From positions 18,030 through 82,029 of the IMG/VR virus record IMGVR_UViG_3300020205_000565: 64,000 bases of DNA; one strand, 5' to 3'. The notes below the pieces were generated by a model. The model did no database searches, was not told the DNA's origin, and worked only from the letters and a program-made list of their open reading frames with translations. A program made the position numbers and the translations under genes. Shown one piece after another: positions 1-9,542 of the stretch (positions within the stretch are counted from its first letter, which is position 1; every line of letters starts with the position of its first letter). This stretch comes from a virus.

Positions 1-3000
1 TGCTAAGTATTCTTCTAGCTGTTCTTCCGTAGCCTCTTTAAAAGTTACAGTACTTCCGTCAAATGCCACAAACGATCCTTTGTTGGATCTTGTCTCGTCA
101 TATAGTTTCTCTCTTTCTACACTAGTCAAGAACATCTGTGTAAAGCCATGCCATGCTTCGTGGTATAGATCAGAGTAATCCGATCCTTTAAACAGTGTAA
201 TACCGTTTACATCCCAGCGAGCAATACCGTTTTTAGTAGCAGTATTGATAGCATTGAACATTACCTTAAATGGTATATGTTCCTTAAGCGGACTGTTCTC
301 GTACCAGGTTTTAGCTAAGGCAATCTGTTCTCTAGTTGCTTTAAGATTACCCTGAATACCTAACTTGTTCTTACCGTTCTTATTGATGAAGTCATCATCG
401 TTCATCAAGTCATCTAATGCGCTGCTATCAGCACTTGATCTTCCCCTACGGAATATCTGTTGAGCCTCTATCTTCTGTACAACCTCTTCTGCTTTTTGCT
501 CTACTGGCGTAATATCAGTAGGAGTTTTAGTTCCCTCTAAAATAGATAGTTCTGTATCATAGTTTACGGATTTACCTAATTGATAATAGAACGGACTCTG
601 TATAAGAAATGAATCAACAACATCTTTTAATTCTGATTCACTTATATTACTCTTATCTAACTTACCTATTTCTTTTAGCGTACGATCAATGAGACTTAAA
701 GTCATATCATCTTTACCTACTGGTGTATACACAGTAGATGCTTTTTTAAGTACGGCCTCAATTGTATTAATTGTAGAAAGTGGAGTACCCTTAGCAAGAA
801 GTTCTTTAAATGCCTTACGAATATTCTTTCCTCTAACACCTATAAGTGCAGTAATACCACGAAAGTCAACTTGCAGCTCGCCTGCTGCTACAGCTTCTTG
901 TCTCTCCGCTCTTTGTTTTATTAAACTTTCATCATTTTTTGTTGCACCTTCTATTTGAGATTTAAATGCCTTAACTGCCTCAGATCCTGGTAGATTAACT
1001 TCTTTTGCAGCTTTAGGAGCTTGCTTAGTCTTGCCAAAAGTTTTTTCGTATACTTTACGTATAGCTCTTGAAGCAGCCTCCTCTTTTTCTTTTCCCTTAT
1101 ATTTTCCAGTATCTGTGGTAGTACCCCACTTAGTTACTTTACCACTAGCGTCTTTTTCTAATGGCATAGGGTATGATTCAATATCTCTTGATCCTACGCC
1201 TGCAAAGTTCTTAGTAAGGGTTGGAACTTCAGTATTTGTAAATTTAGTTCCGTCCCATTTTGTCCAGCTCTCACTTGTAATATCCCAAACATAAACAGGT
1301 TTGTTTAACTTAATACCGAGTTGTACTGCCGTATTAGTTCCGCCTGTTACAGCATCTCCTTTTTTATTTAAAGTAGCAACCGCAAATACAGAATCTGAAT
1401 TAGCAACTTGGTAGTAGTTTCTTACTTGTAAGTTTCCTTCAGTAGTGTTTGGATATCTTTTACCTAATAACTTTTCTACCTCATCTCTTGCAGCTTCCAT
1501 TTGTTCTTCTGTAAGAACAGTAGCTTGCACACCGGCAGCTTTAAGTTGTTTAGATAAGGTAGTATTAGCTTTTTCTCTATAGTGTCTATGTTGTATAACA
1601 CCGAATTCTCTACCAACTAAATCCCAAAAAGTATCTCCGCCGTATGCTCCTCCAGAATGATTAACAAACTCTTCTGGTTTATTTTCTGTAGTAGGTTTAG
1701 TTTCTTTTAAAGCAGCTAGTTCTGCATTGTATTTAGAATCTAACCATTCTTCAGCAGCCTTGTATGGATCAGGATATTCATTGATATCAAATGATTTTTG
1801 TTCTCCGTGATTCTTAATTATATACGAGTCCTGTGCAATTGGCTTTACTGCGTCTAACTCATTATAATTAAAAGGTCTTACATAAGTAACAGTAACAGCA
1901 GTTACTTGATCTGTTTCATTATCTACCCTCTCTCGTAAGCTAATTAAATTTTTTCTTCTTTCTATATCAGCTACTCTAGGATCTGTAGGTTTAGTTCCTT
2001 GTAAACGGCTAATTATTATATCATACTTATCATAAATAACTTTATAGATACCATATAAAACACCTGGCATGTTACCCTGCTTTTCACCATAGGTATCAGG
2101 ATAGTCATCTATATTAGGTATTGCTTTACGAAGATCTATTTGTTCTTGCGCTCTAAGCTTAGTTACTTTTTCATCGTTAGTTTCTTCAATCTCTTCCTCT
2201 ATATTTTCCTCATCTAGTAATACCTTGTCGCCATTGCTAGGATCAATAAGTAGAGTAAAGTATGGGTTATATCTTTTAAGTTCCCCATCTTCGTCTAACT
2301 CCACATTCATGTTTGTGTTCTGCTCCAAGTAAGTCATGTAAGGAACAGAGTCTATATTGAATGTACCATTAGGATTTCTAGAAAACACTGTAACATTTTT
2401 GTTGCTGTTAGCAAGTGGTAATGCTATAATACTCTTTCTATTAAATCCGTCAGGTTGTTTTAAGAAGACACTCTTTAAAGTTTCGGCTGCGTCGCTTGCT
2501 GAAAGCATGAGGGGTTGACCCTCTAACTTAACATATATTGCTCCGCTACTTTTATCTAGACCATACTGGATATCTTTAACTGAGTTAAGTATGTATGTAG
2601 CAAGTATGTCAACCTTCTCTTTGTTGCTTAGAGGTTGGCCGTCAGTTTTATTAACGGATTTCGTTAACATTTCTGCTAGGTTTGTTGCAACTTCTTCTGA
2701 TATATTTTTAGGCGCTACTAATACAGGGTACTTGGATAAAGCTGGAGTAACGTATACTCCTGAAAAAGCTCCCGGCTTTAATTTATCCTTACTATAGAAA
2801 GCAAAGCTTAACGGTTCATTTTTAAAAATTCTAGTTTGAAACGGAACCATTTCAGGATTCTTATCTACTATAGCACCGTAGCTTCCTCCAGCAATAGAAT
2901 ACATGATGCTATTACCTTCTCTTGCTTTAATGTAATCATAAGCTTTCGCTAGTTGCTCAAATCCACCTCTTAGGTATTCTCTTGCTTCTTCAAGAGACAT

Positions 3001-3909
3001 TCCTAAGTTCTTAGCTACCTCTGCAGCAGTTTGGGTATTGTTAACGTTATCTACATCGAATAACTTGTTAGGCCCTCTCTTAGGTAAGAATCGAGTATTG
3101 TAATAAGCTAAAGTTCCATTTTTGGTAACTTCTGCCTTATCGTTAAATCGAAGCTCGTTACCATTTTTGTCAACTAATACGTAGACAAAAGCATTATTAT
3201 AGTCTTCGATTATATAGTCTTGATCAACACCAGATTCAATAACTTCTTTTACATTAGGGAAGGTATCGTTAATAGCGATTTTATTATATCGCATCATCTT
3301 AACAAAGATTCCTCCAACTACTCCAGGGTATTCAGTTCCTTTTGCTAATATAGCTTTAGTAATTGTGCTATATATTTTCATTCTAGGATCTCTTGGTGAG
3401 CCGGGCTTACCAGATAATATCTCCTGCATACTTGTTGACACAGGATCAAATGGTTTTCTTGTCTCCTGATAGATCGTAGAATTAGCAGCATTTTTTTTTG
3501 CTACGTATTCTTGCTGTTGTTCTTTCTCAAGATCTTCTTTTACTTCAGCAAGGTTCTTAGCTGGATTAACAGTAACGCCTAAGTAATCTACTACGACTTG
3601 GAAACCTTTCTTATCGTCTCCTGCTAGTCTAGCTGTCTTATATAATTCAGCAATATCTAATCCTTGCTCAGGTAAGTTCTCAAGAGTACTATCTACTCCT
3701 AAAAGCTGTTTGATGAAAGGAAGGGATACTCTAGCATAGTCCAAAGCTAAGTTCTGGTTCTGCGTTGCAGTATTAACTTGATTGTAGAGACCAGATAGAT
3801 AATCTTTGAGATCAAAGTTATTCTTGTTATCTACATAAGTCAAAAGATCCTTCGCGATTTTAGTACGAAGGATCCTTAATTGTTTATTACTTAGGGTACA
3901 GTTAATCAT
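1..3909 (-). CDS. Giant virion-cargo-like protein with SLOG-like and HExxH zincin-like domains (partial, runs off left edge)
   Basis: An open frame begins with ATG at 3909 and stays open for 1303 codons to the window edge, so the C-terminus is missing. The start overlaps the previous stop as TAATG, suggesting coupled translation. Residues about 750-910 look like a SLOG/YspA-type Rossmann domain: a Ser-Gly-Gly-Ala loop followed by GGD, then a GGTNTAVQLGI helix and the strand PVYVWDI. Near residue 1250 lies HEAWH in the context DLYHEAWHGFTQMFL, a zinc-metalloprotease HExxH signature. The remainder is charged helical sequence. As the last of six giant genes after the muzzle-like gene, it is probably an internal virion protein injected with the DNA. 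I see no DxDxD RNA-polymerase motif in the visible part. The domain calls are motif-based; the overall role is inferred. Confidence 0.8.
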   Translation of the reverse strand, partial: MINCTLSNKQLRILRTKIAKDLLTYVDNKNNFDLKDYLSGLYNQVNTATQNQNLALDYARVSLPFIKQLLGVDSTLENLPEQGLDIAELYKTARLAGDDKKGFQVVVDYLGVTVNPAKNLAEVKEDLEKEQQQEYVAKKNAANSTIYQETRKPFDPVSTSMQEILSGKPGSPRDPRMKIYSTITKAILAKGTEYPGVVGGIFVKMMRYNKIAINDTFPNVKEVIESGVDQDYIIEDYNNAFVYVLVDKNGNELRFNDKAEVTKNGTLAYYNTRFLPKRGPNKLFDVDNVNNTQTAAEVAKNLGMSLEEAREYLRGGFEQLAKAYDYIKAREGNSIMYSIAGGSYGAIVDKNPEMVPFQTRIFKNEPLSFAFYSKDKLKPGAFSGVYVTPALSKYPVLVAPKNISEEVATNLAEMLTKSVNKTDGQPLSNKEKVDILATYILNSVKDIQYGLDKSSGAIYVKLEGQPLMLSASDAAETLKSVFLKQPDGFNRKSIIALPLANSNKNVTVFSRNPNGTFNIDSVPYMTYLEQNTNMNVELDEDGELKRYNPYFTLLIDPSNGDKVLLDEENIEEEIEETNDEKVTKLRAQEQIDLRKAIPNIDDYPDTYGEKQGNMPGVLYGIYKVIYDKYDIIISRLQGTKPTDPRVADIERRKNLISLRERVDNETDQVTAVTVTYVRPFNYNELDAVKPIAQDSYIIKNHGEQKSFDINEYPDPYKAAEEWLDSKYNAELAALKETKPTTENKPEEFVNHSGGAYGGDTFWDLVGREFGVIQHRHYREKANTTLSKQLKAAGVQATVLTEEQMEAARDEVEKLLGKRYPNTTEGNLQVRNYYQVANSDSVFAVATLNKKGDAVTGGTNTAVQLGIKLNKPVYVWDITSESWTKWDGTKFTNTEVPTLTKNFAGVGSRDIESYPMPLEKDASGKVTKWGTTTDTGKYKGKEKEEAASRAIRKVYEKTFGKTKQAPKAAKEVNLPGSEAVKAFKSQIEGATKNDESLIKQRAERQEAVAAGELQVDFRGITALIGVRGKNIRKAFKELLAKGTPLSTINTIEAVLKKASTVYTPVGKDDMTLSLIDRTLKEIGKLDKSNISESELKDVVDSFLIQSPFYYQLGKSVNYDTELSILEGTKTPTDITPVEQKAEEVVQKIEAQQIFRRGRSSADSSALDDLMNDDDFINKNGKNKLGIQGNLKATREQIALAKTWYENSPLKEHIPFKVMFNAINTATKNGIARWDVNGITLFKGSDYSDLYHEAWHGFTQMFLTSVEREKLYDETRSNKGSFVAFDGSTVTFKEATEEQLEEYLA

Positions 3910-6900
3910 TATTCGCAGCCAAATGAGTTAGTAAATTCATCATCTATATCTTCGGCAGAATTGTTCTTCGCCTTTTCCATATCTTCTTTGATAACATCGG
4001 TATTGTTGATGTCTGTTGCTGTCTCCATATTAGAATTGGAGTTCTGTTTTTCATCTGCCGTTATGGTAACAGTTGGTTCAAGCTTCTCAGTACCAGCACG
4101 ATACATGTACTCGGCACCATTTTCGAATTCGTCATTTGTGATATTCATAACTTCGTCTGAATTAAGTCGTTTGAATTTAACGGTCCCATTAGTAGTGTTC
4201 TTTCCGAGAATTTGTACAATACCGCTTCGGCCGTACGTTTTTCTATCTTTCATTACCACTAAATCGTTCTTCTCTACTTCTTCAAAGGTAGGAATTTTTG
4301 AGGACAATTCCTGCATTTTTCTGTCCATAAGTTCTTTAAATTCTTCAGCAGTCATGTTCTCATCCTCAAGAACTAAAGAACTAGTTTCAGTATTGATGTC
4401 ATCAAGTTCCTCCATAGATTTAGCATTCTCAATGCTCTCTCTTACTTTGCCTTTGTACTTCTCTTTAAGAGTTGTAGCTTTAGCTTTTCCTGTAAGTACA
4501 TCTACAATAGGGGAATCAATCTCTAGGATCTGGATGCTTCTTTTAACCTTTGTTTTCTTAGCGGCTGTCTCGTATGCTCGTATTCTAGCTACGGCATCTT
4601 TACCGGCTTTATCAACAATAACATTATCATTAGTGTGGATAAGTACCATATCTGCCTTCTGAGCAAATCTACCAATAGTTGTAACTACAGTATCTCCCGC
4701 GTTAACAGCGGCTTCCATTTTAGCTAAAGCATCGTCGTAAATCTTTTCGGCTAATTTCTTATCCTTCACGAACATCTTATACATGACTGTATCTATCTTC
4801 TCGCCCTTAAGATCAACGCCGTTATCGGCCATAGCTTCTGCTAGTAAGGTGTCTCCGTTAATAACGCCTTCTTTCAGGCTATCTACATCATCTACGCTAC
4901 TTGCTAAAGTGGTGTATATTAAAAGACCTTTAAACTTATCCTTAAGTTTAGACTTAGGTTTTCCACCCTTCTTATGTAGTTCTATAGCCGCAAGTGCCTC
5001 AGCTTCAGTACTTAATGCAATTCCTATAATCTCTCCATCTTTTGTTACATCTATAATACCATTATCATAAGTAGTGACTTCATAACCGTCTACCATTTTC
5101 TTAGATACTACGTTAGACGTACTCGTACTTGTAGGAGTACCTGTGAGATTATTTCTTTTATTATAACCTTCGATAACCTTTTTAGCTCTTTCACTTTGTT
5201 TAATAAACTTTGTAATCGCGCTATCTGGGATAATTGGTTTATTATTAGTAATCTGCTCTTGGTTAAATATCTTAAGTTCTGCACGTAATATCGTTTGCAG
5301 ATCTTTCGGCATATCGTTGAATGGTGTATCTACAGTAATTGCAGCAGCCCCAGTATCAGTTGGAGTAATTCCTGTGTCATCCGTGCTACCTATAATAGGA
5401 TTGTTTTCAACCTTATTAGAAATAATACCAATGGCCTCAGTTAAAGCTGTATTAGAAGAACTGTTAACAAATCCTAATATCTTAGCTATGAATTGTCTGA
5501 TTCCATCTAAGACCTCCTGCCACATATTCTTGTTTGTATTCTTATAAGGAATAGCTTCTAGTTCCATCTGAGCAACCGGATTGGTTAATGCTTCAGATAA
5601 AAAGGCTTGTGGACTAGACAACATAAATCTAAACATTGCCTGCAGATTAGGATCCTTTATAGAATCTTTATTTGCTTCATAATATTCTCTTGCCGCATCC
5701 ATAAGATTTGTAGTAGCCTTACTAAACTTGTCGTCTAATAATCCTTCATCTACAACTTTTTGAATCATCGGATTTAATACAGAGTATTCTAAAGATACCT
5801 GAGCTTCGCCATAGTCCTTTGAAGAATATCTTAAATCTATCGTTATACCCGCAGTTTTAGAATACGTAAATGCTTTAGATGCAGTAGAAGCAATTTCTAT
5901 TTGATCTGTATCTTTAACCGTAGTCAGCATTCGTCGTGCTAATGCTTTGGCCCCAGGCTTACTAAACTTATTCTTAATGATATAGTTTAGTAAGTCTTTA
6001 GTTGCCACCATTTGACTCTTAAGCTTAGGATCTAATCCTAGAGCTTTCATAAAGTCTTTGTATGTTCTAGTATCGTCTTTTTCTGTAAAGTCGTAAGGTC
6101 TTTGGAAAGACTCTGCACCTTCCTCAGCAATTTGTTTTCCTGCTAACGTAAATCCATTAGCCTCTTCAAACTCTTCTAAGAATTCTAAGATTTCTCTATA
6201 TTTAAGACTACTTGGTTCAATAGCTTTTTTACTACCAGCATCTATAAACACAGAAGGAATACTTTCTCCCTTTACAAGTTTATCAATTTCCTCTGGCATA
6301 AAGAATACATTGAACTTTGTATAGATCTCACTAAGAAGTTTGTTAGTTTGCATACGAGCACTATAAGTGTTCCAAGCTTCCTCTAACTTCTTAGCTGCAA
6401 TTTCTTGTGCAGCTTTAGCAGCAGCACTAAACTTTTTAGACGCTTCTGCAAAATACATAGGATCGTTAAGTAAGTTAACGTTCATACTAGCTGCTCTTGC
6501 ATCTACTCCTAATTCTAAATAATCTTCTAAGTATGAGAATACTCTATCTACATCTGTAGATATAATAGGTTGGCCACCGTCTTCTGAATTCTCAGCAAGT
6601 ACTTTTAAATACTCTTCTAGGTCAGCCTTAAGTTCTTTTTTAAAATAGTCTACACTACGAGAAGCTGGATCCGATCCTTCAAAGTCTATTTCTAGCTGTT
6701 GAGCACTCGTTCCTATCCCTTTTAAAGTCTTAGCGTTTATACTAACAACTTTAGTTTTTACTTCCCCGTTCTTATCAGTATACTGGATCGTTACTTTGGT
6801 ATTTGTCTTTTTAATTACTTTACCAGAAATAGGTAATCCAGATTTTGGTTGGTAACTAACTGTTGAACCTACCGCAATACTTTCATTTGTTGTAACATCA

Positions 6901-9542
6901 TTTTTAATTTCATCAGTTCTTTCTGTACTAGTTGCAGCTTTACGAGCTCTCTCTACCTCAAGACCATGATTGATCATGCTGTTCTTAATACGCTCTAAAG
7001 AATCAAACTGCTTTTGTTTCTTAGCAGAAATCTCTTTCTGTTTAGCATCACCTTGAGCATAGATCTTAATTTCATCTTTAAGTGTCTCAAGCTCTGCATC
7101 TAATTGAACCTCATTAAAAATACTTGTTATTCTTCCCGCTTTAGCTTTTGCTAATACAGGATCTGCTGCCACAGCCTCCAGCAAGGAAGCCATACGACTT
7201 TGTGCTCTGTCATATGTATATTCATTATATATAGCCTGTTTTCTAGCTTCTTCAAATCCAAAGTAATCTAATCTTTCGACAAAATCTTCAGCCTCTGCCG
7301 AAAATGGATTTTTAATGCTAGAATATTTTTCGTGACGAGCTTTAATATCATTAGTTTTCTTTAGGATAGAATCTAATCTTCCTCTTAGATCTTTATTAAA
7401 CTCATCTTTATTTCCCGACTCTGACGTATAACCAAATGCTTGAGAAAGCTCGTCATCATTTAGTTTCTGGTAATCTTCAATTTGATTTGTAAATAAATCA
7501 ACATACCCTTTATCTAAAAGGGTTTGTACATTACTAAATATTGAATCTTGTACCGCGTCCCCGTGTTCTTTTTTATCGCCGTTTGCTTCAGCACGATCCA
7601 TAATTTCTGAAAAGTCTTTCTGAGCTTTAATGTTAGCGCTCATAGGATCAAATACTTTTTTAGGATCTGCCGCAACATCATTCATGAAGCTCGTGATCTT
7701 AGCTCGTTCTGTTTCTCTTTCAGCTTTTTGTCTAGCGTATGCCTCAGGATTTTTACGTTTATTATAAATATCTTGTGCAAGTTGTGGAGCAGCCTGTGTA
7801 AGAAGAGACTGTGGTCCTTGTACCAAACCTCCCATTAAGAAACCTGATAAGAATGTTTCAGCTCCTTGTCCACTTAACTGTGATCCAAATCCTTCAGATA
7901 ACATTTGCTTATAATAAGCTGTTCCAGCTATCTCCGGGCTAATGTATGAGTTAACATAGTAATCGGTCATAGCCTTAGAGATAGACTCTTGATATGATTC
8001 TTGTAAACCTTCTGCTAAGTTAGCTGCCATATAACGCATACCATTCTTAGCTAAGTTTGCTGGCTTAAACTGATTAATAGTATGCTTAACATACTTTTTA
8101 GTAAACCAGCTCCTAGGGTTAGCTGTATCTATAAATCCTGAAAATTTATTCTTTCCTGCTTTCTGAACTACATTTTCTACCATTGTGCCTAAACCACCTT
8201 TAGTAAGTTCTCTAAATGGTTTAAATCCGCCTAGGGCTTTTTCAAATACAATCTTGTTAGAAAAAAATATAGCAGGTACGTTAGCAAGTGTTGTATTAAC
8301 TCCAGCCTTCTTAGCTTGAGCCATAATATTATTAAGGTCATCTCCTACTGGAGCTTGTCCTGTTTCGCTAATGTGATTTTGAATTAGTTTATCAAATGTT
8401 TCATTCTGAACCATTCCTCCTTCTAAACGTGATTCTGCTAAAGCTGTATTCATCATACGGATATCCCTATAGAATGCTCCAAATGTTTTAGACGTTTTAG
8501 CAAAGTCCGTCATCTTATCAAAACCATTTGCTCCAGTACGTAAGTTTTTTACAGTCTCCGTTAAGTCACCAAAAGGATTTACAAAGTTACCTACGCCATT
8601 CCAAAACTTCCGTGCTCCATTAACATCATTAAGTGAGTTACTGGCAGTACTTAATGAATGACCAACCTGTTCAACAGTTTTACTATTTTTAATTGCATCC
8701 GCAGACTTATCAGCAATATTACCCAAGTCTTTAAGTCTATCAAAATTCTTTGCTGTACGCAGTAATGCTACTTCACCTAAAGCCCCTTCAGTAAGAGCTG
8801 TTGCTCCCCATAACGCTACTTCCTCTGCTACAATTTCTCCAATAACTCCAAAGGTATATGCAGAGTTTGCAAACTGATTAGTTACAAATCCTCCTACACC
8901 TCCTCGAGTTGATGCAGCAATCCCCATTGCTTTAGACATTTCTCTAGCTGCTTTTGTATCTCCGTTTGCATTTAATGAGAATAGATCATCCCAGTTATTA
9001 AATGTTTGTGATGCCCCAATACCAGCAAGTCCCATCCATTGTCCTGCAGCTCTACTAAAATCATCAGTCCAAGTACTATTTTTATTATAGTATGCTTCGT
9101 TATCTGCAGATGGATTCCAACCTAACTCTTTAAACTTAGGGTGGTTATAGTATCGATCAAAATTAAATTGTTTTCCTGTTCCGCTTGCTATTCCCCAAAC
9201 CTTTGCTTGTTCAAGACCTCTGACTTGAGGATATGCTCCAGGCTGATAGTTATTAGCAATAAGTTTATTAACATAATCAGACGTACCCGCAGCTTTACTA
9301 GGTGGAGCTTGGTTAAAATTAGCGTAGCCACTTTTATACGGTTCGTAAGCATTGGTGCCTAAGTTCTGTGGTATTCCATTAGGTATTTGTTTACCCATAG
9401 ATGTTCCCATTATTTGACTAATGCCCGAATGAATCCTTGGCATATTTTGATCTATGTAACTTTTAGCATTAGCTAAAGCACCTAGATATTGATCTATTGG
9501 ATCTTGTTTAACATCCGGTTGTATATCAGAAGCAAATCTCAT
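3909..9542 (-). CDS. Giant internal virion protein, 1877 aa, with degenerate zincin-like region and SH3-like segments
   Basis: The protein has 1877 residues and no single family I can name. Its N-terminal third carries hydrophobic, Gly/Ala-rich stretches (about residues 210-260 and 560-590) that could insert into a membrane; the middle is charged coiled coil. SH3/KOW-like beta segments occur near residue 890 (VGSTVSYQPKSGLPISGKV) and again near 1780. Residues about 1230-1330 resemble the metalloprotease-like domain of large phage polyproteins: a segment SLEYSVLNPMIQ sits where HExxH is expected, followed by a retained FLSEAL segment with a possible third-ligand Glu. The histidines are gone, so this copy is probably inactive. 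Near residue 1560, LLIYTTLASS plus VINGDTLLAEAM recalls a kinase-like P-loop that has lost GK(T/S). It starts directly at the stop of the 1097-aa gene. An ejected cargo role is inferred from position. Confidence 0.85.
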   Translation of the reverse strand: MRFASDIQPDVKQDPIDQYLGALANAKSYIDQNMPRIHSGISQIMGTSMGKQIPNGIPQNLGTNAYEPYKSGYANFNQAPPSKAAGTSDYVNKLIANNYQPGAYPQVRGLEQAKVWGIASGTGKQFNFDRYYNHPKFKELGWNPSADNEAYYNKNSTWTDDFSRAAGQWMGLAGIGASQTFNNWDDLFSLNANGDTKAAREMSKAMGIAASTRGGVGGFVTNQFANSAYTFGVIGEIVAEEVALWGATALTEGALGEVALLRTAKNFDRLKDLGNIADKSADAIKNSKTVEQVGHSLSTASNSLNDVNGARKFWNGVGNFVNPFGDLTETVKNLRTGANGFDKMTDFAKTSKTFGAFYRDIRMMNTALAESRLEGGMVQNETFDKLIQNHISETGQAPVGDDLNNIMAQAKKAGVNTTLANVPAIFFSNKIVFEKALGGFKPFRELTKGGLGTMVENVVQKAGKNKFSGFIDTANPRSWFTKKYVKHTINQFKPANLAKNGMRYMAANLAEGLQESYQESISKAMTDYYVNSYISPEIAGTAYYKQMLSEGFGSQLSGQGAETFLSGFLMGGLVQGPQSLLTQAAPQLAQDIYNKRKNPEAYARQKAERETERAKITSFMNDVAADPKKVFDPMSANIKAQKDFSEIMDRAEANGDKKEHGDAVQDSIFSNVQTLLDKGYVDLFTNQIEDYQKLNDDELSQAFGYTSESGNKDEFNKDLRGRLDSILKKTNDIKARHEKYSSIKNPFSAEAEDFVERLDYFGFEEARKQAIYNEYTYDRAQSRMASLLEAVAADPVLAKAKAGRITSIFNEVQLDAELETLKDEIKIYAQGDAKQKEISAKKQKQFDSLERIKNSMINHGLEVERARKAATSTERTDEIKNDVTTNESIAVGSTVSYQPKSGLPISGKVIKKTNTKVTIQYTDKNGEVKTKVVSINAKTLKGIGTSAQQLEIDFEGSDPASRSVDYFKKELKADLEEYLKVLAENSEDGGQPIISTDVDRVFSYLEDYLELGVDARAASMNVNLLNDPMYFAEASKKFSAAAKAAQEIAAKKLEEAWNTYSARMQTNKLLSEIYTKFNVFFMPEEIDKLVKGESIPSVFIDAGSKKAIEPSSLKYREILEFLEEFEEANGFTLAGKQIAEEGAESFQRPYDFTEKDDTRTYKDFMKALGLDPKLKSQMVATKDLLNYIIKNKFSKPGAKALARRMLTTVKDTDQIEIASTASKAFTYSKTAGITIDLRYSSKDYGEAQVSLEYSVLNPMIQKVVDEGLLDDKFSKATTNLMDAAREYYEANKDSIKDPNLQAMFRFMLSSPQAFLSEALTNPVAQMELEAIPYKNTNKNMWQEVLDGIRQFIAKILGFVNSSSNTALTEAIGIISNKVENNPIIGSTDDTGITPTDTGAAAITVDTPFNDMPKDLQTILRAELKIFNQEQITNNKPIIPDSAITKFIKQSERAKKVIEGYNKRNNLTGTPTSTSTSNVVSKKMVDGYEVTTYDNGIIDVTKDGEIIGIALSTEAEALAAIELHKKGGKPKSKLKDKFKGLLIYTTLASSVDDVDSLKEGVINGDTLLAEAMADNGVDLKGEKIDTVMYKMFVKDKKLAEKIYDDALAKMEAAVNAGDTVVTTIGRFAQKADMVLIHTNDNVIVDKAGKDAVARIRAYETAAKKTKVKRSIQILEIDSPIVDVLTGKAKATTLKEKYKGKVRESIENAKSMEELDDINTETSSLVLEDENMTAEEFKELMDRKMQELSSKIPTFEEVEKNDLVVMKDRKTYGRSGIVQILGKNTTNGTVKFKRLNSDEVMNITNDEFENGAEYMYRAGTEKLEPTVTITADEKQNSNSNMETATDINNTDVIKEDMEKAKNNSAEDIDDEFTNSFGCE

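Noticed and set aside
3961-4662. 233-codon open frame on the plus strand
   Set aside because: It lies fully inside the 1877-aa minus-strand gene; its protein is low-complexity Ser/Leu/Val and resembles an antisense shadow.
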